Positions 12,481 to 23,764 are shown, counted from the first letter of the stretch. The stretch is DNA of 64,000 bases from Dryococelus australis (GCA_029891345.1 CM056995.1:218888275-218952274); one strand, 5' to 3'. Program-made: numbers and translations. Notes: generated by a model not told the origin, from the letters alone.

Positions 12481-12482
12481 GA

Positions 12483-13733
12483 ATTAGTATTGGTACAGAA
12501 TTTGTGTGTATTTATTTTGGGTTGCTTATGTTATGTTGTATATGGTGACATATTTTACATGTAGGTCTAAGTAGAATACAAGTACAAATTTTTTATAAAT
12601 TTCTAAGACACATACTAGCCATAAATAGTACACATCCATACCATACTATATAATTAATTTTCTAGGAGCAATTTTGTTTACTTTAAATGCTGAGAGTGAC
12701 AATATATCCAACGTATCAATGGTGGGAATTGTGTGAATATTTACAGCATCACCCTTCCTCCTACTAAGTACGTGTAGGGCGTAATGTACTTGACCCATTT
12801 CTTTTAATATAAATTTATCTGAAGATAAATGTACAAAGATTATATATTTGTATAGCCTGTTCATGGTAAAGTGAGCACTTTATGATGCAATCTCATCAGA
12901 CATATTTTAACTAATAAAAACATTTAATTATGGCCTTGGCCTTTTGCTTAACATGTGGGTAAATGTATAAAATGTTTTAATTACTCACATGACAATGTTT
13001 ATCTTCACGTTACTGTACTGTGTTATATTTTTTCATAAATGACTGAAGGTACATTTGACAGTACTACAGGTGGAGTTGATTGTTACAATGCAAACCCAAA
13101 TAGAGTAGGTGAGTAGCAAAAACATCCCAAATTCTTTTGTAAAAGTAAGCAAAATTTGTGTATTAATAAAAATAGTGATTTTTATTTAAGTACAGTAAGC
13201 AATTTTATTTTAGCAAATTCACATCCCTCCACTTGTTAATGTATACATTGCCATGTGAGTACCTTATTTACAGTGCATATATTTTCCCATACTCTATAAA
13301 CAAAAGGCCAAGGCCATAATGAAATTTATTTATTGGTTAAAATGTCTAATGAGACTGCATCATAAGTACTCACATTACCATGAACAAGTTATACAATTAT
13401 ATCATCTTTGTAAATTTATCAAAGACTAATTTATACTAAACGAACTGGGTCAAGTTTATTAGTCCTATATGTTACCAAACAAACAAAAATCAAGACTAAT
13501 ATATTTTCATTAGACCCTTCAGGTACTTAGGAGGTGGAAAGGCGATGCTGTAAATATACACACAATTCCCACCATAGATACTTCGGATATATTCACGATG
13601 ATATCCATGTATCATATTACAAGTCTTGGTTAACTAAAAGGATGATAATAAAATTAGCGACAAATACTGCATACTGTATAATGAAGCCCAAAAAGTTCAC
13701 ACAAATTCTGTACTGTACCAATAATAATTCTTA
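12483..13733. mobile_element. Foldback element of about 1.25 kb
   Basis: The left arm (12483-12960) and right arm (13300-13733) are inverted copies. Matching landmarks are attagtattggtacagaatttgtgtg / its complement near 13710, tggtgggaattgtgtg / cacaattcccacca, gttcatggtaaagtgagc / its complement near 13375, and ggccttggcctttt / aaaggccaaggcc. The spacer is about 340 bp. The small frames at 12646-12864 (-) and 13534-13752 (+) are mirror images of the arms. The sequence has no visible transposase. Confidence 0.85.
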
Positions 13734-13734
13734 C

Positions 13735-13975
13735 CTGGCAAATCCAGGTTAGGCACGGAATTAAGATTCAACTGTTTCGTACCAGGGCTGAAACACATTT
13801 TCCCGAAATGCCAAATAAAAATCTTTAATTTCTTGTAGATATCGTCATTACTTAATTCCTTAAATTATGGCGACACTAATAACCGCTTCCACAATTCGAA
13901 CCGATGTGCATAAAGATCAGGGAACCTGTGTTTACTTCCCGATTCGTCCTTGAAACCTGACACGGTAATTCTTAA
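13735..13975 (-). pseudogene. Broken THAP-domain exon, copy 1
   Basis: Read on the minus strand, this contains a HRFP block followed by an Arg-x-Glu-x-Trp segment, then SPGTKQLN and PNLDLPG, and ends in a splice donor GTAAG starting at 13734. It is paralogous to 15782-16027. THAP domains are C2CH zinc fingers that bind DNA, found in host regulators and P-element-type transposases. Here the first cysteine pair reads as Val-Ser-Gly-Phe-Lys instead of Cys-Val-Pro-Gly-Cys, an in-frame stop follows the tryptophan block, and the second Cys/His pair is scrambled, so the finger cannot fold. Its 3' edge abuts the foldback element. Confidence 0.6.
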
Positions 13976-14469
13976 GAATAGGGGCTTTTTCGAAAATTGG
14001 AAAAGTAATACCTGGATGTATTAGATATGATTATTAGTAATCATAATTACAAGGATTTGGAGGGGCCTCAATTAGTTTTCTGTAAAAATAAAATGTGATA
14101 GGGTGGAGGGTTACCAAGATTGCTGTATTTATGCTATAAAATACCTATAATTTATGTAGAATATATTTATATTGGGTCGCTATATTGCATTACATATAGT
14201 AATACAGTTTGCAACGAATATTTAATGTGTAGAAGTCATGTAGGGGGTATACTTTAGCACTGCGCTGAGCTTATACAGGTAAACAACACAGGTATGCAGC
14301 AGTGTCGGAACATTATGTAATTCTGGTGAATTATTCAAGGCTTACCTTGGTCTACATTGACGAGAGGATAAAACGTATTACGAGTAGAATAAATATTGAT
14401 ATCGTAGATGATAAAGGCCCTGTTCAGAGTCTGTGTTAATCTTTGTAGACGATGTATACCATGTTATTT

Positions 14470-14595
14470 TGAATACACTAGAAACTCTCTATTACGACCC
14501 CTCACGGTACTCGAGAATAGGGTCGTTATAGAGTGATGGGGGGAGGGGGTCGTAATAAAAAATTTGGAAAATTTTGGGCCGATTTCGACCCACCC
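14470..14595. mobile_element. Pogo/Tigger-like terminal repeat or MITE end
   Basis: ctctattacgacccctc is followed by ggtactcgag and then gggtcgttatagag and gggggtcgtaata. These are nested inverted copies of a TATTACGACCC motif, a style typical of pogo/Tigger termini. No transposase is attached here, although a pogo-like transposase occurs at 55.9-60.9 kb. Confidence 0.5.
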
Positions 14596-14599
14596 CTAA

Positions 14600-15780
14600 C
14601 CACTATGCCCCCAAGCTTGCCATTTTTTGCATGAAGTTCGTGTTCAATAGTCTCTAGCGCATAAAAAAACACTTTTCAAATCAAATATAAATATGTGTGT
14701 ATATTCTAATAGCTGGACGTCTCCTGATTAATTTGCTACAGTAGAACAACAAAAAGTATAAATGAATTTGCAGACGAAAGAGAAGTAGACATGATGCACA
14801 GTGGCAAATTAACACTTCCAACATTATATACAGTAATCCACTACTATTTTATCTAAATTACTTGACTTTTACAGGTTTTCCCTGTTGGTAGCCACTCTGC
14901 TCTACAAGGTTTAGGTCCTATCACAAGATCACACAATTAAGTTATCTATGGCCAGCTCTCCTACATGAAAAGTATAAAGTTCTGTGTTAATTTCACTAAT
15001 AAATATCAGAGCAGTCATACAGTGTAACTTCAAATACTAGGTCTATTACAGCACTAGATACATGTTACTACAACCTAAAAATCCTAGGTATGAATAATAC
15101 CAGGAATTCCTAGGTTAGGTTACTAAAGCTGAATAACTGTCATTCGCTTATGATAGGGTTAGGTTAATGTTAGGTTAAATGAGCACAATTTAAAAACGTG
15201 TGCTTTAAAATGTTAAAATAATGTTTTGTAGTTAAGTTAGCTATGCTTTGTCTGTCTTAATTTTTAGTGCTTATTTATATCCCAACATTTTACCTAATCT
15301 TCATTGCCTTTCCCAACTTCTTAGAAAAATGCACTTTTGGAAAAATAACCAAGCAATGTCTAAGCTTCTAAAAACACCACAATTGGGGGGAAAATATATA
15401 TTTGTTTCGATTGTACATGTTGCTAAATCGTAGTTACCTATGTGAAAAACTTTCACACAGTAAGTAATAATATGAGGCCAAGGTCTCCAAAAAGAGCTAT
15501 GCTCAACACGACCAATTGCATTTTCAAATAACTTATGTTCTTATGAATTTGTAAAATTGTAAATAAATAATGAAAAACACGAAGGTGCAGAATACGTTTC
15601 ATTTATTTTCACACCAATCTCTGAGGGTTAGGCCTAAATAACTTTTTCTTTAACCAATACAGGGTTAAAATAGCAGAACAATTAACATATGCCTGTAAGA
15701 TGGCAATTATATCCTGTAAGACAAAAATAAATATATAAAAAATAACAATACAGGCCTGGGCCTGCATACTATAATACATA
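14600..15780. other. Unannotated AT-rich stretch
   Basis: I see no gene. A few TTAGGTTA motifs occur at 15108-15180, too few and too scattered to be a telomeric array. The frames at 15248-15433 (+) and 15609-15803 (-) show no family features. The latter runs out of the THAP exon into the intron side. Confidence 0.5.
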
Positions 15781-15781
15781 C

Positions 15782-16027
15782 CTGGCAGATTCAAATTAGG
15801 CAAAGAATTCGGATTGAGCCTTTTCGTACCAGGACTGAAGTAATCTTCACTGAAGTGTTCATTGCAAATTCTTTGAAGTAAATGTCCTTGTTAGTGCGTC
15901 CACTAATTTGGATGAATATATGCACATCTTCCAATCCTCAAATCGGTACACATCATAAGCAGAAGGGAACCTGTGCTGACTCGCTGCTCGGTCTTCACAA
16001 CCTGGCACACACAACCATTCCTCGGCA
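15782..16027 (-). pseudogene. THAP-domain exon, copy 2 (frameshifted)
   Basis: The minus-strand ATG at 16025-16027 begins Met-Pro-Arg-Asn-Gly-Cys. The next frame reads CVPGC, then QHRFPSAYD and RFEDWK. A further shift gives ICNEHFSEDYF followed by SPGTKRLN and LPNLNLPG, ending in a splice donor GTATGT starting at 15781. Order and spacing (Cys-x4-Cys, HRFP, Trp, Cys-x2-His) are those of a THAP zinc finger, so the family call is firm. Two shifts break the frame: one at a GTGTGTG run near 16010, where a dinucleotide gain would explain it, and one near 15870. It is a first-exon arrangement with an intron toward lower coordinates. No later exon was recognised. It could be a dead host gene or the N-terminus of a P-type transposase. 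Confidence 0.75.
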
Positions 16028-16375
16028 TTTTGTCGAGTATTAAACCCGAATTTAAATCCTCACAAACACCCTCTCAACGTTTGTTTTAATGCTATTGTTC
16101 CCGAAACCAAACAGCGGAAACAGAAGAACGAGCAAGCACCAGACGGGAACATGTGGTAGGCCCTGTAACTAAAATGATGGAAGACTCGATGATAAATGTA
16201 GCGCCTATAGAGATAACAGCTGGGCTTCCCCTTCTATACAATTTCACGAGTATTTTAAAAAACGAATACACAAGCAGTAACCACAGATAACTAAATATGT
16301 GTTAAATTATCAATTTCTTCAGGTTATTTCGGTTGCTTACATCTCCTACGATTTTGATTGGCTAGAATTATACTT

Positions 16376-16436
16376 AATGACTCGATAAGCACACGGAAAA
16401 TTACAATAATTTTCCGAGTGCTTATCGAGTCGTTAA
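16376..16436. repeat. Near-perfect hairpin
   Basis: Arms aatgactcgataagcac and the complementary gtgcttatcgagtcgtta are each extended by cggaaaatt / aattttccg and separated by a few bases (acaat). This gives a stem of roughly 27 bp. It may be the tip of a MITE or an unstable palindrome. Confidence 0.85.
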
Positions 16437-16479
16437 ATTCTTAATCCTTCAGTCATTAATGGTAAACACCTTATTGGAA

Positions 16480-16615
16480 GATTGAACACTCGAATGGTAC
16501 GACCAAAGATGTTAGAAGAAGGTGCAACAGTTTTCTGTGAAAATCTTACAACCTATCGAGGATCGAATTTCGAACCACGATGATGCAACGAGGCATAAGT
16601 TTTGTGTTATTCCTT
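16480..16615 (-). mobile_element. Inverted copy of the 9.95-kb MITE
   Basis: The minus strand repeats, in order, the GTTGCATCATCGTGGTTCGAA, CGATCCTCGAT, ATTTTCACAGAAAAC and GTTGCACC blocks seen at 9951-10060. Confidence 0.6.
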
Positions 16616-17149
16616 ATCGTTCTTAAGTAGTGCAGTCGATTTATTTTATTTATTCACAAAATCATACTAACAAGGTATAGTTACAAAATTATATCTTCAT
16701 GAGCAACATTCTGCCCCAGATGGAGAATGAAACTAATAAAAATTAAGTAACGGGCAGTAGAGAAAGAAAAAGCAAATACAGATGCACATACAAATCAGAA
16801 AATACAATTACAGATACAAATCTATCACACAATAATATTGTCTGACACAGGTAGGATACAGTTCACAATACCAACAAAACAAAAAACATTATAAAATAAT
16901 GACATCAATCCACAGGGAAAAGATTCAGATCTCTTGCATTTTAATTACTACAGCACAAAACTAGTTTCATTAGCACACAAACAGTGCTACCAGTCAATAC
17001 ATAGGGATAACAAAAATTCAACAGAGAGCATAGTTTGGCAATATCTTAGATGTCAATGGATAGGAATACTATTACAAGAATAAACCAAAGTGCAGAGTAT
17101 TTAAAATTGAGAGTGTATTGACTAACAAAAGGTCACTAATAGTAATGAG

Positions 17150-17500
17150 AATCAAATAATAATAATGAGAACAATAATAAAGCAATAGAAAGCGAAAATA
17201 ATAAAAGCCATGATATTGATAATAAAAATGATAATGAGATCAAATAGCACATTATATAAACAGGCCTACTTAGAGTATTTATAGGTAGATCTTATATGTG
17301 AAATAGAGACATAAATACTAAGAGTAAAAGAATAGTGAGAACAATAATAAAGTAATCGAAAGTGAGAATAATAATAGCCACGAGTTCAATAAGAATAATG
17401 ATAATGAGATCAATAACACATTATTATATATAGCACATTAAACAGGCCTACTTAGAGCATTTTATATATAGAACTGATATATTTCAACATACTGTCTATA
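17150..17500. repeat. Tandem duplication of a ~180-bp unit
   Basis: Two adjacent copies (about 17155-17325 and 17332-17500) share gagaacaataataaag, gataatgagatcaa, cacattat and aaacaggcctacttagag. They differ by small indels. The preceding 16620-17150 is AT-rich with nothing recognised. Confidence 0.7.
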
Positions 17501-17639
17501 TAACATTACACCAACTTACTGATATAAGTTTTACATTGTTTCACTGCCAGACAATATACCTTCCCAATTTACAATGACCCCAGGAGCCATTTTTTTACTT
17601 TCTGTTTAAATGCAATTACATTTGATGTGCAGCAAGCTG

Positions 17640-18230
17640 GACCATGGGGGAATAAGGAATGGTGGATAGGAAATGCTACTTGCCAGGGTTAAGGGTGCCA
17701 GCCCGCAGTGCGAGCACAAAGTTATACGTGCTAGAGACTCCTCTCGGGTCGTGACGGCCAATGACCATTGGCCTGCCCCCATGTCCACGTCTTAATGGAT
17801 GTTTTCATTTTTAAGTAGCTTTCTGCCAGTCGTAAACTAAACTCCTAATCGCCTTGTCTAGTCAGGTATGTCGGACCCCTGATATGCCTGCTCTCTCCCT
17901 AAGGGTTATTTTGGCTACCTAACCCCAATATTAAAAACATGTGTTCAATGTAAAGTTATGAGAAAAGTTTAAGTAACCGATAAGCGGTTAATCATAATAA
18001 AACATTGGTATCTCACCAGTATGTATTTATTAATAGTTCTTCCCCATCAGGGCACTCAAATTTACATACCACCATTTTAGCCAGGCAAGCTCTTGTACAG
18101 ACGAAATGGCCATAGGACTATGAGCTTAAGTTGCATAGTACGACTCTACCGTGTGAAAGCCGAGTCGAGGGTGAGAGACAGTGTACTCTGGGCGAGCAAT
18201 AAACAAGAGGTTATGGTAGACTAACTCTAT
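17640..18230 (-). mobile_element. LTR-like relative, reverse orientation
   Basis: Reverse-complemented, it shows CACGACCCGAGAGG and CTGGCACCCTTAACCCTGG, matching the right end of the 4.1-4.6 kb LTR-like block. An AATAAAT lies in a position comparable to 2750. The GTCGGACCCCTGATATGC motif recalls the GCCGATCCCCTGACATGC at 2677-2695. It may be the 3' LTR of Gypsy element B or a solo copy. Confidence 0.35.
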
Positions 18231-18239
18231 TTAAGAAGA

Positions 18240-18835
18240 ATTACATTAAAATTACTTAAAATTTAAAATGTAAAAAATGATTTTTAATGCATTGAAAGTT
18301 ATGTTAATGATCATCATAAATATTATAGAAATGTCTATGTGTCACAATAGCCTCGTCTGTGGAAGTTCAAGTAAGTGCACAAAACTTCTAGCACATGAGC
18401 TGTCAACATAATAATTACGTAAACACAGGATTGCACTCAAATACACTAAAATAACAATAATGAAATATAGAGAGACAATTTATCTCGTATTTACGTGTCA
18501 TGGGTAACATGGGAAAATAAAACACTGACATAAAATATGGCAATACATACACATTGACATTCAAAATGTAAATTATAAAAGCAAACAAAAGCACATGGCA
18601 CTCGGCCTGACGTATGGATACTGACATTCGTACAAGTATGTGCCTGGTTGCATGGTAACCTAACTTCACATATTTGTGCACTCTGATGCACGATATGGAA
18701 CACTGGCACTTACATAAAATGAGAACATTTGACATTTATACACTAACACTTGTGGTATTGTAGGATGCTGATGTACACATACAAAAATAGACACACACTG
18801 AACACTCGCTAACATCTGACAACCTTAATTACACC
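18240..18835. other. Spacer with unassigned short frames
   Basis: AT-rich stretch with two overlapping minus-strand frames (18415-18735 and 18491-18709) that are shadows of each other and show no domain. I see nothing to annotate. Confidence 0.5.
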
Positions 18836-18837
18836 TT

Positions 18838-20350
18838 CTACACACCATTGCGCTTGATAAATAACACGCATATGGCACTGGTTCGTCGACTAAGGTGCTT
18901 AACTGTGATGTAGTGTTGCATTCTTAACGTCTCTGCTGGCACGATGTGGTGAATGGCCTGAGGCCTAAGCACTATCAAAGTCAAACGGCCTCCCCTTAGG
19001 AGCCCAGTCACTCGGCGTTTCCTTTTCACACTTCGTCGCAGCATCTCGCCGGCGACTGAAGCTTTTCTCGTGGTCGCAGTTGATACAGACGAGGCCCTTT
19101 TTGTCATTGACGCCGAGCTTTGGGTGCACATTGTAGAGAATTGTCAACACACTTCTCCTCGTGTTGTTGTTTTCTTACGAACACACATGGCTGTAGATGG
19201 TAAATATTGGAGAGTTGTTCTGACAGTCCACGTGGTCGTGAAACGTCAACCTTTTCTTCCTGTTGTTGTGATGTTTGTGGCTGCCGCTCTGTTATGGGCT
19301 CACGTGGTCACAGAATGTCAACATTGGCCTGTTGTTGGTGTTCTCGCTGCCTATGTGGCCATAGTTCCTATCCAGTCTGTGGTGCTATGCAGGCTGCAGT
19401 TGTTCCAGGGGCGTGGCTGCAGGCTATGCACATTGTGTACTAATGCTTTCTTGGACGTTTCGTGCGGTGGGGAGGGGAGGAGAGTTCCCCTGCTCGTGAC
19501 TTGTCTCTGCTGATGTCCTCTACATCGTGAGGGATTCGTCTGCTTGGAGGGAAGGGGGTATTCTTGCCACGTGCTCCTCGCATTGGCTCACTTCCCATCT
19601 CTGTTGCCCTGGTCGCCTGCAAGGTGGATTGCTGACATCTCAGGAGCGTGTTTACCTCTTCCATCTCCTGACTTTATATTGTTGTTATTTCATGTTGTGT
19701 GTCCATCAGTGGCATCGTGGTGACATGAGCAGCTGTTTCCCCTGTGAACGAAATCTCGCCGGGCTTGGCAGCCGTCTGTGGGCTCAATGGCGAGGCAAAC
19801 AATCTTCCAACAGTTGTAACCTCTGCTAGCAGTGTTGTAGCTCTCTCAAGACCTTCCATATCACTTTGTTGTGATGCATTGTTGGCTTACATACTTGTTA
19901 GCCTGAGGGTGTTGTGGCGAAATACTGCAGTTCTCCACACACTCAAACACACCTCATAACACGTATTTCCCAGTTGCTTAGCGATGATGTGTGGGCCACT
20001 CGACTTCTCTGCGTACCCTGCACAGATTCCGTACTGCCCTGCAGATTGGTGATGTACCTTGACATATACAAACTAACATGGTTGGAGTTGTGGTGGGGGT
20101 TGGGACGAAACTGGCTTCCATTGCATGATATAGCGCCGTTGGATTTCCCTCACTTCTCTCACTGCATGTGCATGCCTAACCTCTCTTGCTTCGCCTCCTT
20201 CTGCACAGCTGGCGCAAACTATACTTCCACCTGCAAACTCGCCTGGGAGCATCAGGTCATGGTGCTGTAACAGTTTGGCTGATGTCATCCCCGAGTCCTG
20301 GATTACCCACTTCTGAGGGTGAAAAGGGCAGCAGTTAGTTGTTCCGCCCA
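18838..20350 (-). pseudogene. Gypsy element B, unresolved 3' part
   Basis: The GC content is clearly higher than in the flanks and continuous with the integrase upstream on the minus strand, so I assign it to the same element. It should hold the integrase C-terminus, any extra ORF and the start of the 3' LTR. Short minus-strand frames (for example 20073-20351 and 18838-19131) are arginine- or serine-rich with no recognised domain. Several overlapping plus-strand frames are probably shadows. Confidence 0.4.
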
Positions 20351-20856
20351 CTAGGTAAGGTTTTCACCCACATGCAGATGCAGCTGGGTTTGCATTTCCT
20401 GATTCCGTCTTACAGTCGGGTTTGCGCATGGATGATAAACAGCTGTTGTTTTTTGATGCACACTCCATATCTTGCACATCTTTCTCCATGTACAACCGGT
20501 AAATTGAATGCCGTTGTCACTCAATACCATGTGTGGGTATCCCAACATGCGAAAAAATCATTCTGTACCACTTTTACCATGGTGTATGCACATGCGCTGG
20601 ACACAATATATGCCTCAACCCACCTGGAAAACAAGTCTGTCACCACGACAATGAACCATTTACCCATCAAGAGGCGAGGATACGGACCCATTAAAACCAA
20701 TGCTACCGTCTCGAACAGCTCTTTCAGAGTACGGGATTGCTGTTGCTCGGCACCATCTGTGCGTTGGCTCTTGAATCTGTTGCAGGCTGTACAGTCATGT
20801 ACAAAGGTGCAGACATCATGGCACGTGACGCCAAGGTACTGTTCAACCCGCGTCAC
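20351..20856 (-). pseudogene. Gypsy element B integrase
   Basis: The minus strand encodes the zinc-binding region (CTACNRFK after an upstream His) and the RNase H-fold core: LMGPYP, then VTDLFSRWVEAY, then after a frameshift VLSDNGIQF and a NPTVRRNQE helix. Integrase inserts the retrotransposon cDNA. Relative to the family, the first catalytic Asp (expected in the DLMGP position) reads Val, and the Glu of the last motif (expected before Arg-Arg-Asn-Gln) reads Val. The second Asp is kept. With the frameshift near 20540, this copy is dead. Confidence 0.8.
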
Positions 20857-20989
20857 CAGTCTTTAACTCGTTGCTCGCATTCCAAAGTTTATTTATGTGC
20901 GATGGGGCACTCAGCTTGTTTGTTTACCACATGTGTTTTCACTGTGTTAAGGGAGGGTGCTTGTGGTAGCACGGTGATGTTCGCGCATT

Positions 20990-21317
20990 GCACACATTAC
21001 GTGGTCTGTGTCCGTGTGGCAGTGGGAGGAGGGGGTAAGACATTCTTCCATGCTTCCTCATCCTGCGCTATCTCTTCTCCTGGTGTTCGAAACAGGTGGT
21101 CGGCGAGTTGGTTTTCTACACCTGCCACGTGCTGCACTTCGAAATTGCATGCTTGCATCAAAAGAGCCCAGGGTGTCAGTTTACTTCGACTCTCCTTCAT
21201 ACTGTGTAACCACAGTAGGCAGTGTTTGTCAGTCCACAGTGTGAAGTGTTTGTATTCCAGCAGTGCTCGGTACTTCTTCAAACTCCACACCACGGCCAGA
21301 CACTCACATTCATTCAA
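20990..21317 (-). pseudogene. Gypsy element B RNase H
   Basis: Minus-strand frame of 106 codons with ECECLAVVWSLKKYRALLEY, then FTLWTDKHCLLWL and VQHVAGVENQLADHLF. These are the Glu, Asp and Asn-x2-Ala-Asp motifs of retrotransposon RNase H. It lies between the RT and integrase, as expected. RNase H degrades the RNA strand during cDNA synthesis. Confidence 0.85.
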
Positions 21318-21559
21318 GTCATTCTGCAGCTCTACTGGGCCGAACTTGGTAATTCTGAAGTCGACAATTCGCCACTTGTTGTCTTCTGAGAGTTAAAAAA
21401 TTACCACACCAAGTCATTTTTCACTTGCGCTTGTCTGGATGTACAAGTGTCGGCTGGGATCGTATCTCGACAGTGCTTGGCGTTTGTGGAAACTCTGTTT
21501 CTCCTCCTCGAAGCATTGCTGCTGTGCGGATTGCCATTTGAAACGTACACTTGGTGACA

Positions 21560-22230
21560 TTAACACAGTCAGCAGCACAGTGATGATTGAAAAGCATTCG
21601 ATGTACTCTTGTAGCGAGTGAATTAATCCAAAGAATTTTTTTAACTATTTCCTTGTTGTGGGCACCGGATACTCCTCAATAATGTTCACTTGCTCTGGCA
21701 CTGGTGTTCTCCCGTTATTGTGGATCAGGTGACCTAGGAACTGGATATTCTCTTTGCCAATATGACACTTTTTGTTGGCACATATAAGACCATCGCCAAG
21801 TGCCTGAACACTAGTGACAGGTGGTGTAGATGTTCTGGCCATGATTCACTCCAAATGGTCAAATCGTCGAGGTATGCCAATGCACAAGTGCCTATCAAAC
21901 CATCCAAGACGCGGACCATCATTTCCTGGAAAGTTGACAGGGAGCATTTCAGGCCGAATGGCGTGGTGCAAAATTGAAAACTACATCTGTCGGGTGCGGT
22001 GAATGCCGTTTTGCTCTGATCTGTGGGTTTTACCGGAACTTGTCAATACCCACTGTGGAGATAAATTGTTGTCAGTACTTTTGCTTTCCCCAGCTTATTC
22101 AGAGCATCTTGTATGTGGATATACAGCGGTGGAGCACTGCACATAATTACATTAAGGTGGTGGAAGTCCACACTAAAATGCCAGGTACTATCCTTTATGG
22201 CGCTAAGGTGATTGCCGAATTAAATCCGCT
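21560..22230 (-). pseudogene. Gypsy element B reverse transcriptase
   Basis: Contains YLDDLTIWS at about 21874-21848, the YxDD catalytic motif, preceded by a MVRVLDGL helix and followed in another frame by HIGKENIQFLGHLI and VNIIEEYPVPTTRK (21645-21842). The palm motif is intact, but the upstream fingers are broken by stops (21974-22230). It belongs to Ty3/Gypsy by order (protease-RT-RNase H-integrase) and motif style. Confidence 0.85.
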
Positions 22231-22232
22231 TT

Positions 22233-22859
22233 CTATTGGTCGGCAACGGTAAATACATTTTTCTGTTCCTTCAGCAGTCGTCGTACAGCCTCGCGGTACT
22301 CAGGGGGAACTGCATAGTCGAGGTCATCCAGGGCGACAGAGGGCGTGTCGTCAGCGTCTTGTGGTTCCAGGTTGTAAACAGTGCGACGTTCTTTACGACC
22401 AAAATGTATCAATCGAGTGGCAGGTTCAACGACTGCTTTTTGTTCCACTAACCAGGGAATACCCAGAATAACATCTTCCCTGATGTCGTGGGTGAGAAAG
22501 GCTATTGTTGTTGTAATGTCCCATATTTTTACTGCCACTTTCACTTCGTCAATAACCTCGCCTGTGTGTTGATGTGTGGCCAATTGGTTTGCTTGTTCAT
22601 TTTTCTTGATTTATGCCAGATCAATGTAACTAGTATGAGCAAAATTATGAGAGGCTGCTGTTTCTACTAACGCCCTGCAAGGAATATCATCAACTTGGAT
22701 TGGGATGCGTACGAAATTGTCAGTTTCACTTGTGATCTGGCCTAGTGTGTTGCAGGTTACGTTCTGTTGTTGTAGCGGCCTGGGGTGAGTGGCATCAGGC
22801 TGCCCTACCCCACAGTGTGTTTCCCGGCAGTGGTCTGTGTTGTTGTGTTGTTGATCCAC
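22233..22859 (-). pseudogene. Gypsy element B protease
   Basis: The 22611-22859 frame has IPIQVDDIPCRALVETAASHNF, where a retropepsin would read Asp-Thr/Ser-Gly; here it is Glu-Thr-Ala. The 22233-22583 frame continues with VILGIPWLVEQKAVVEP and RLIHFGRKERRTVYNL. The two frames are separated by a shift near 22600. It is the closest match to the remnant at 7185-7569, which proves the two elements belong to one family. Confidence 0.7.
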
Positions 22860-22869
22860 ATGGAAAATC

Positions 22870-23762
22870 TGTCCATGTCGGACACTCGTCCCAGTGTGGA
22901 CTATTACACCACCTACAAGGGCATGGAGTCGGTGGTTGCTGTTAGTGAATCTCGGGGCAGTTGTGTTGTGTCAATTCAACTCGTTCACTCTAGGCTGAGA
23001 AGTTGTTGTTTTGGTTGGAGCTTCCACTGTTTCAGGAACTCTTGTTACCATTTCTCCCACAGGTAGGTTTTTCTGTTTGTTTAGGTTTGTGTCTTGCCGT
23101 GGCTGTGGTTAATCGCGGTTGTTACCCGGTCTTGCAGTACTGTTTGCATTCAATAGAAGTATGGTTTGAAGAAATTCTTGCTCTGTTGTGTGGATGGTTG
23201 AGGGTAACGCCGGACGATACTCCTTTCTAGCTGAACCTGCCACTACCTCCAACATGTCTCGTAGCGAAAGTTCATGTTGATATGTTCATACTAAATTGAT
23301 TTTGTTGGTGGCGAAATCTTAGAGTCACTCGTCAGTTTGTTCCCTCATAATAGTCTGGCTACGTGTGCGTAGTGATGTGAATGTTGTGGCAAATCTGCAT
23401 TTAAAGTTCCTCTGGAATTTTTCCCACATTAACTGGTAGTGGGATATACCATGTCACCAGGTCTTCACATCTCCTGAAAATCTTTCACCTATACGGTGCG
23501 GCCAATCTTCCTGAACAACCCGATATCTACTCAAGCGCCATTCGCAGTCCTGAATGAAAGCTCCGTAGTTTTAACTTGCTGTACCTGCATAGGTTGGTAG
23601 TGACTGGTACCGGGCTTGTTCGCTAGATATGGTTGGCAACATTGGTGCTTGTTTACATACTCCATCACGAGTTGCCTGGCTGTGTAACAGGCTGCCATTG
23701 ATGCTGTTTGCAGGAGCGGCATCGAATGCTGTGGAGTAGATGTAAAAGGGGAGTTTTAGCAC
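22870..23762 (-). pseudogene. Gypsy element B gag remnant
   Basis: Minus-strand frames with many stops. The segments RIGERFSGDVKTW and SHYQLMWEKFQRNFKCRF at about 23490-23390 resemble the gag of element A around LEGKAQQWW. The upstream frame at 23531-23762 is Gln/Ala-rich. The higher GC content ends at about 23760, which is probably the truncated end of the element. Confidence 0.55.
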
Positions 23763-23764
23763 AA

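Noticed and set aside
15108..15180. TTAGGTTA motifs as interstitial telomeric repeat
   Set aside because: Only a few scattered, non-tandem motifs; not an array.
19070..19960. Plus-strand valine/cysteine-rich frames as a host gene
   Set aside because: They overlap the GC-rich tail of Gypsy element B on the opposite strand and have no domain; probably shadows.
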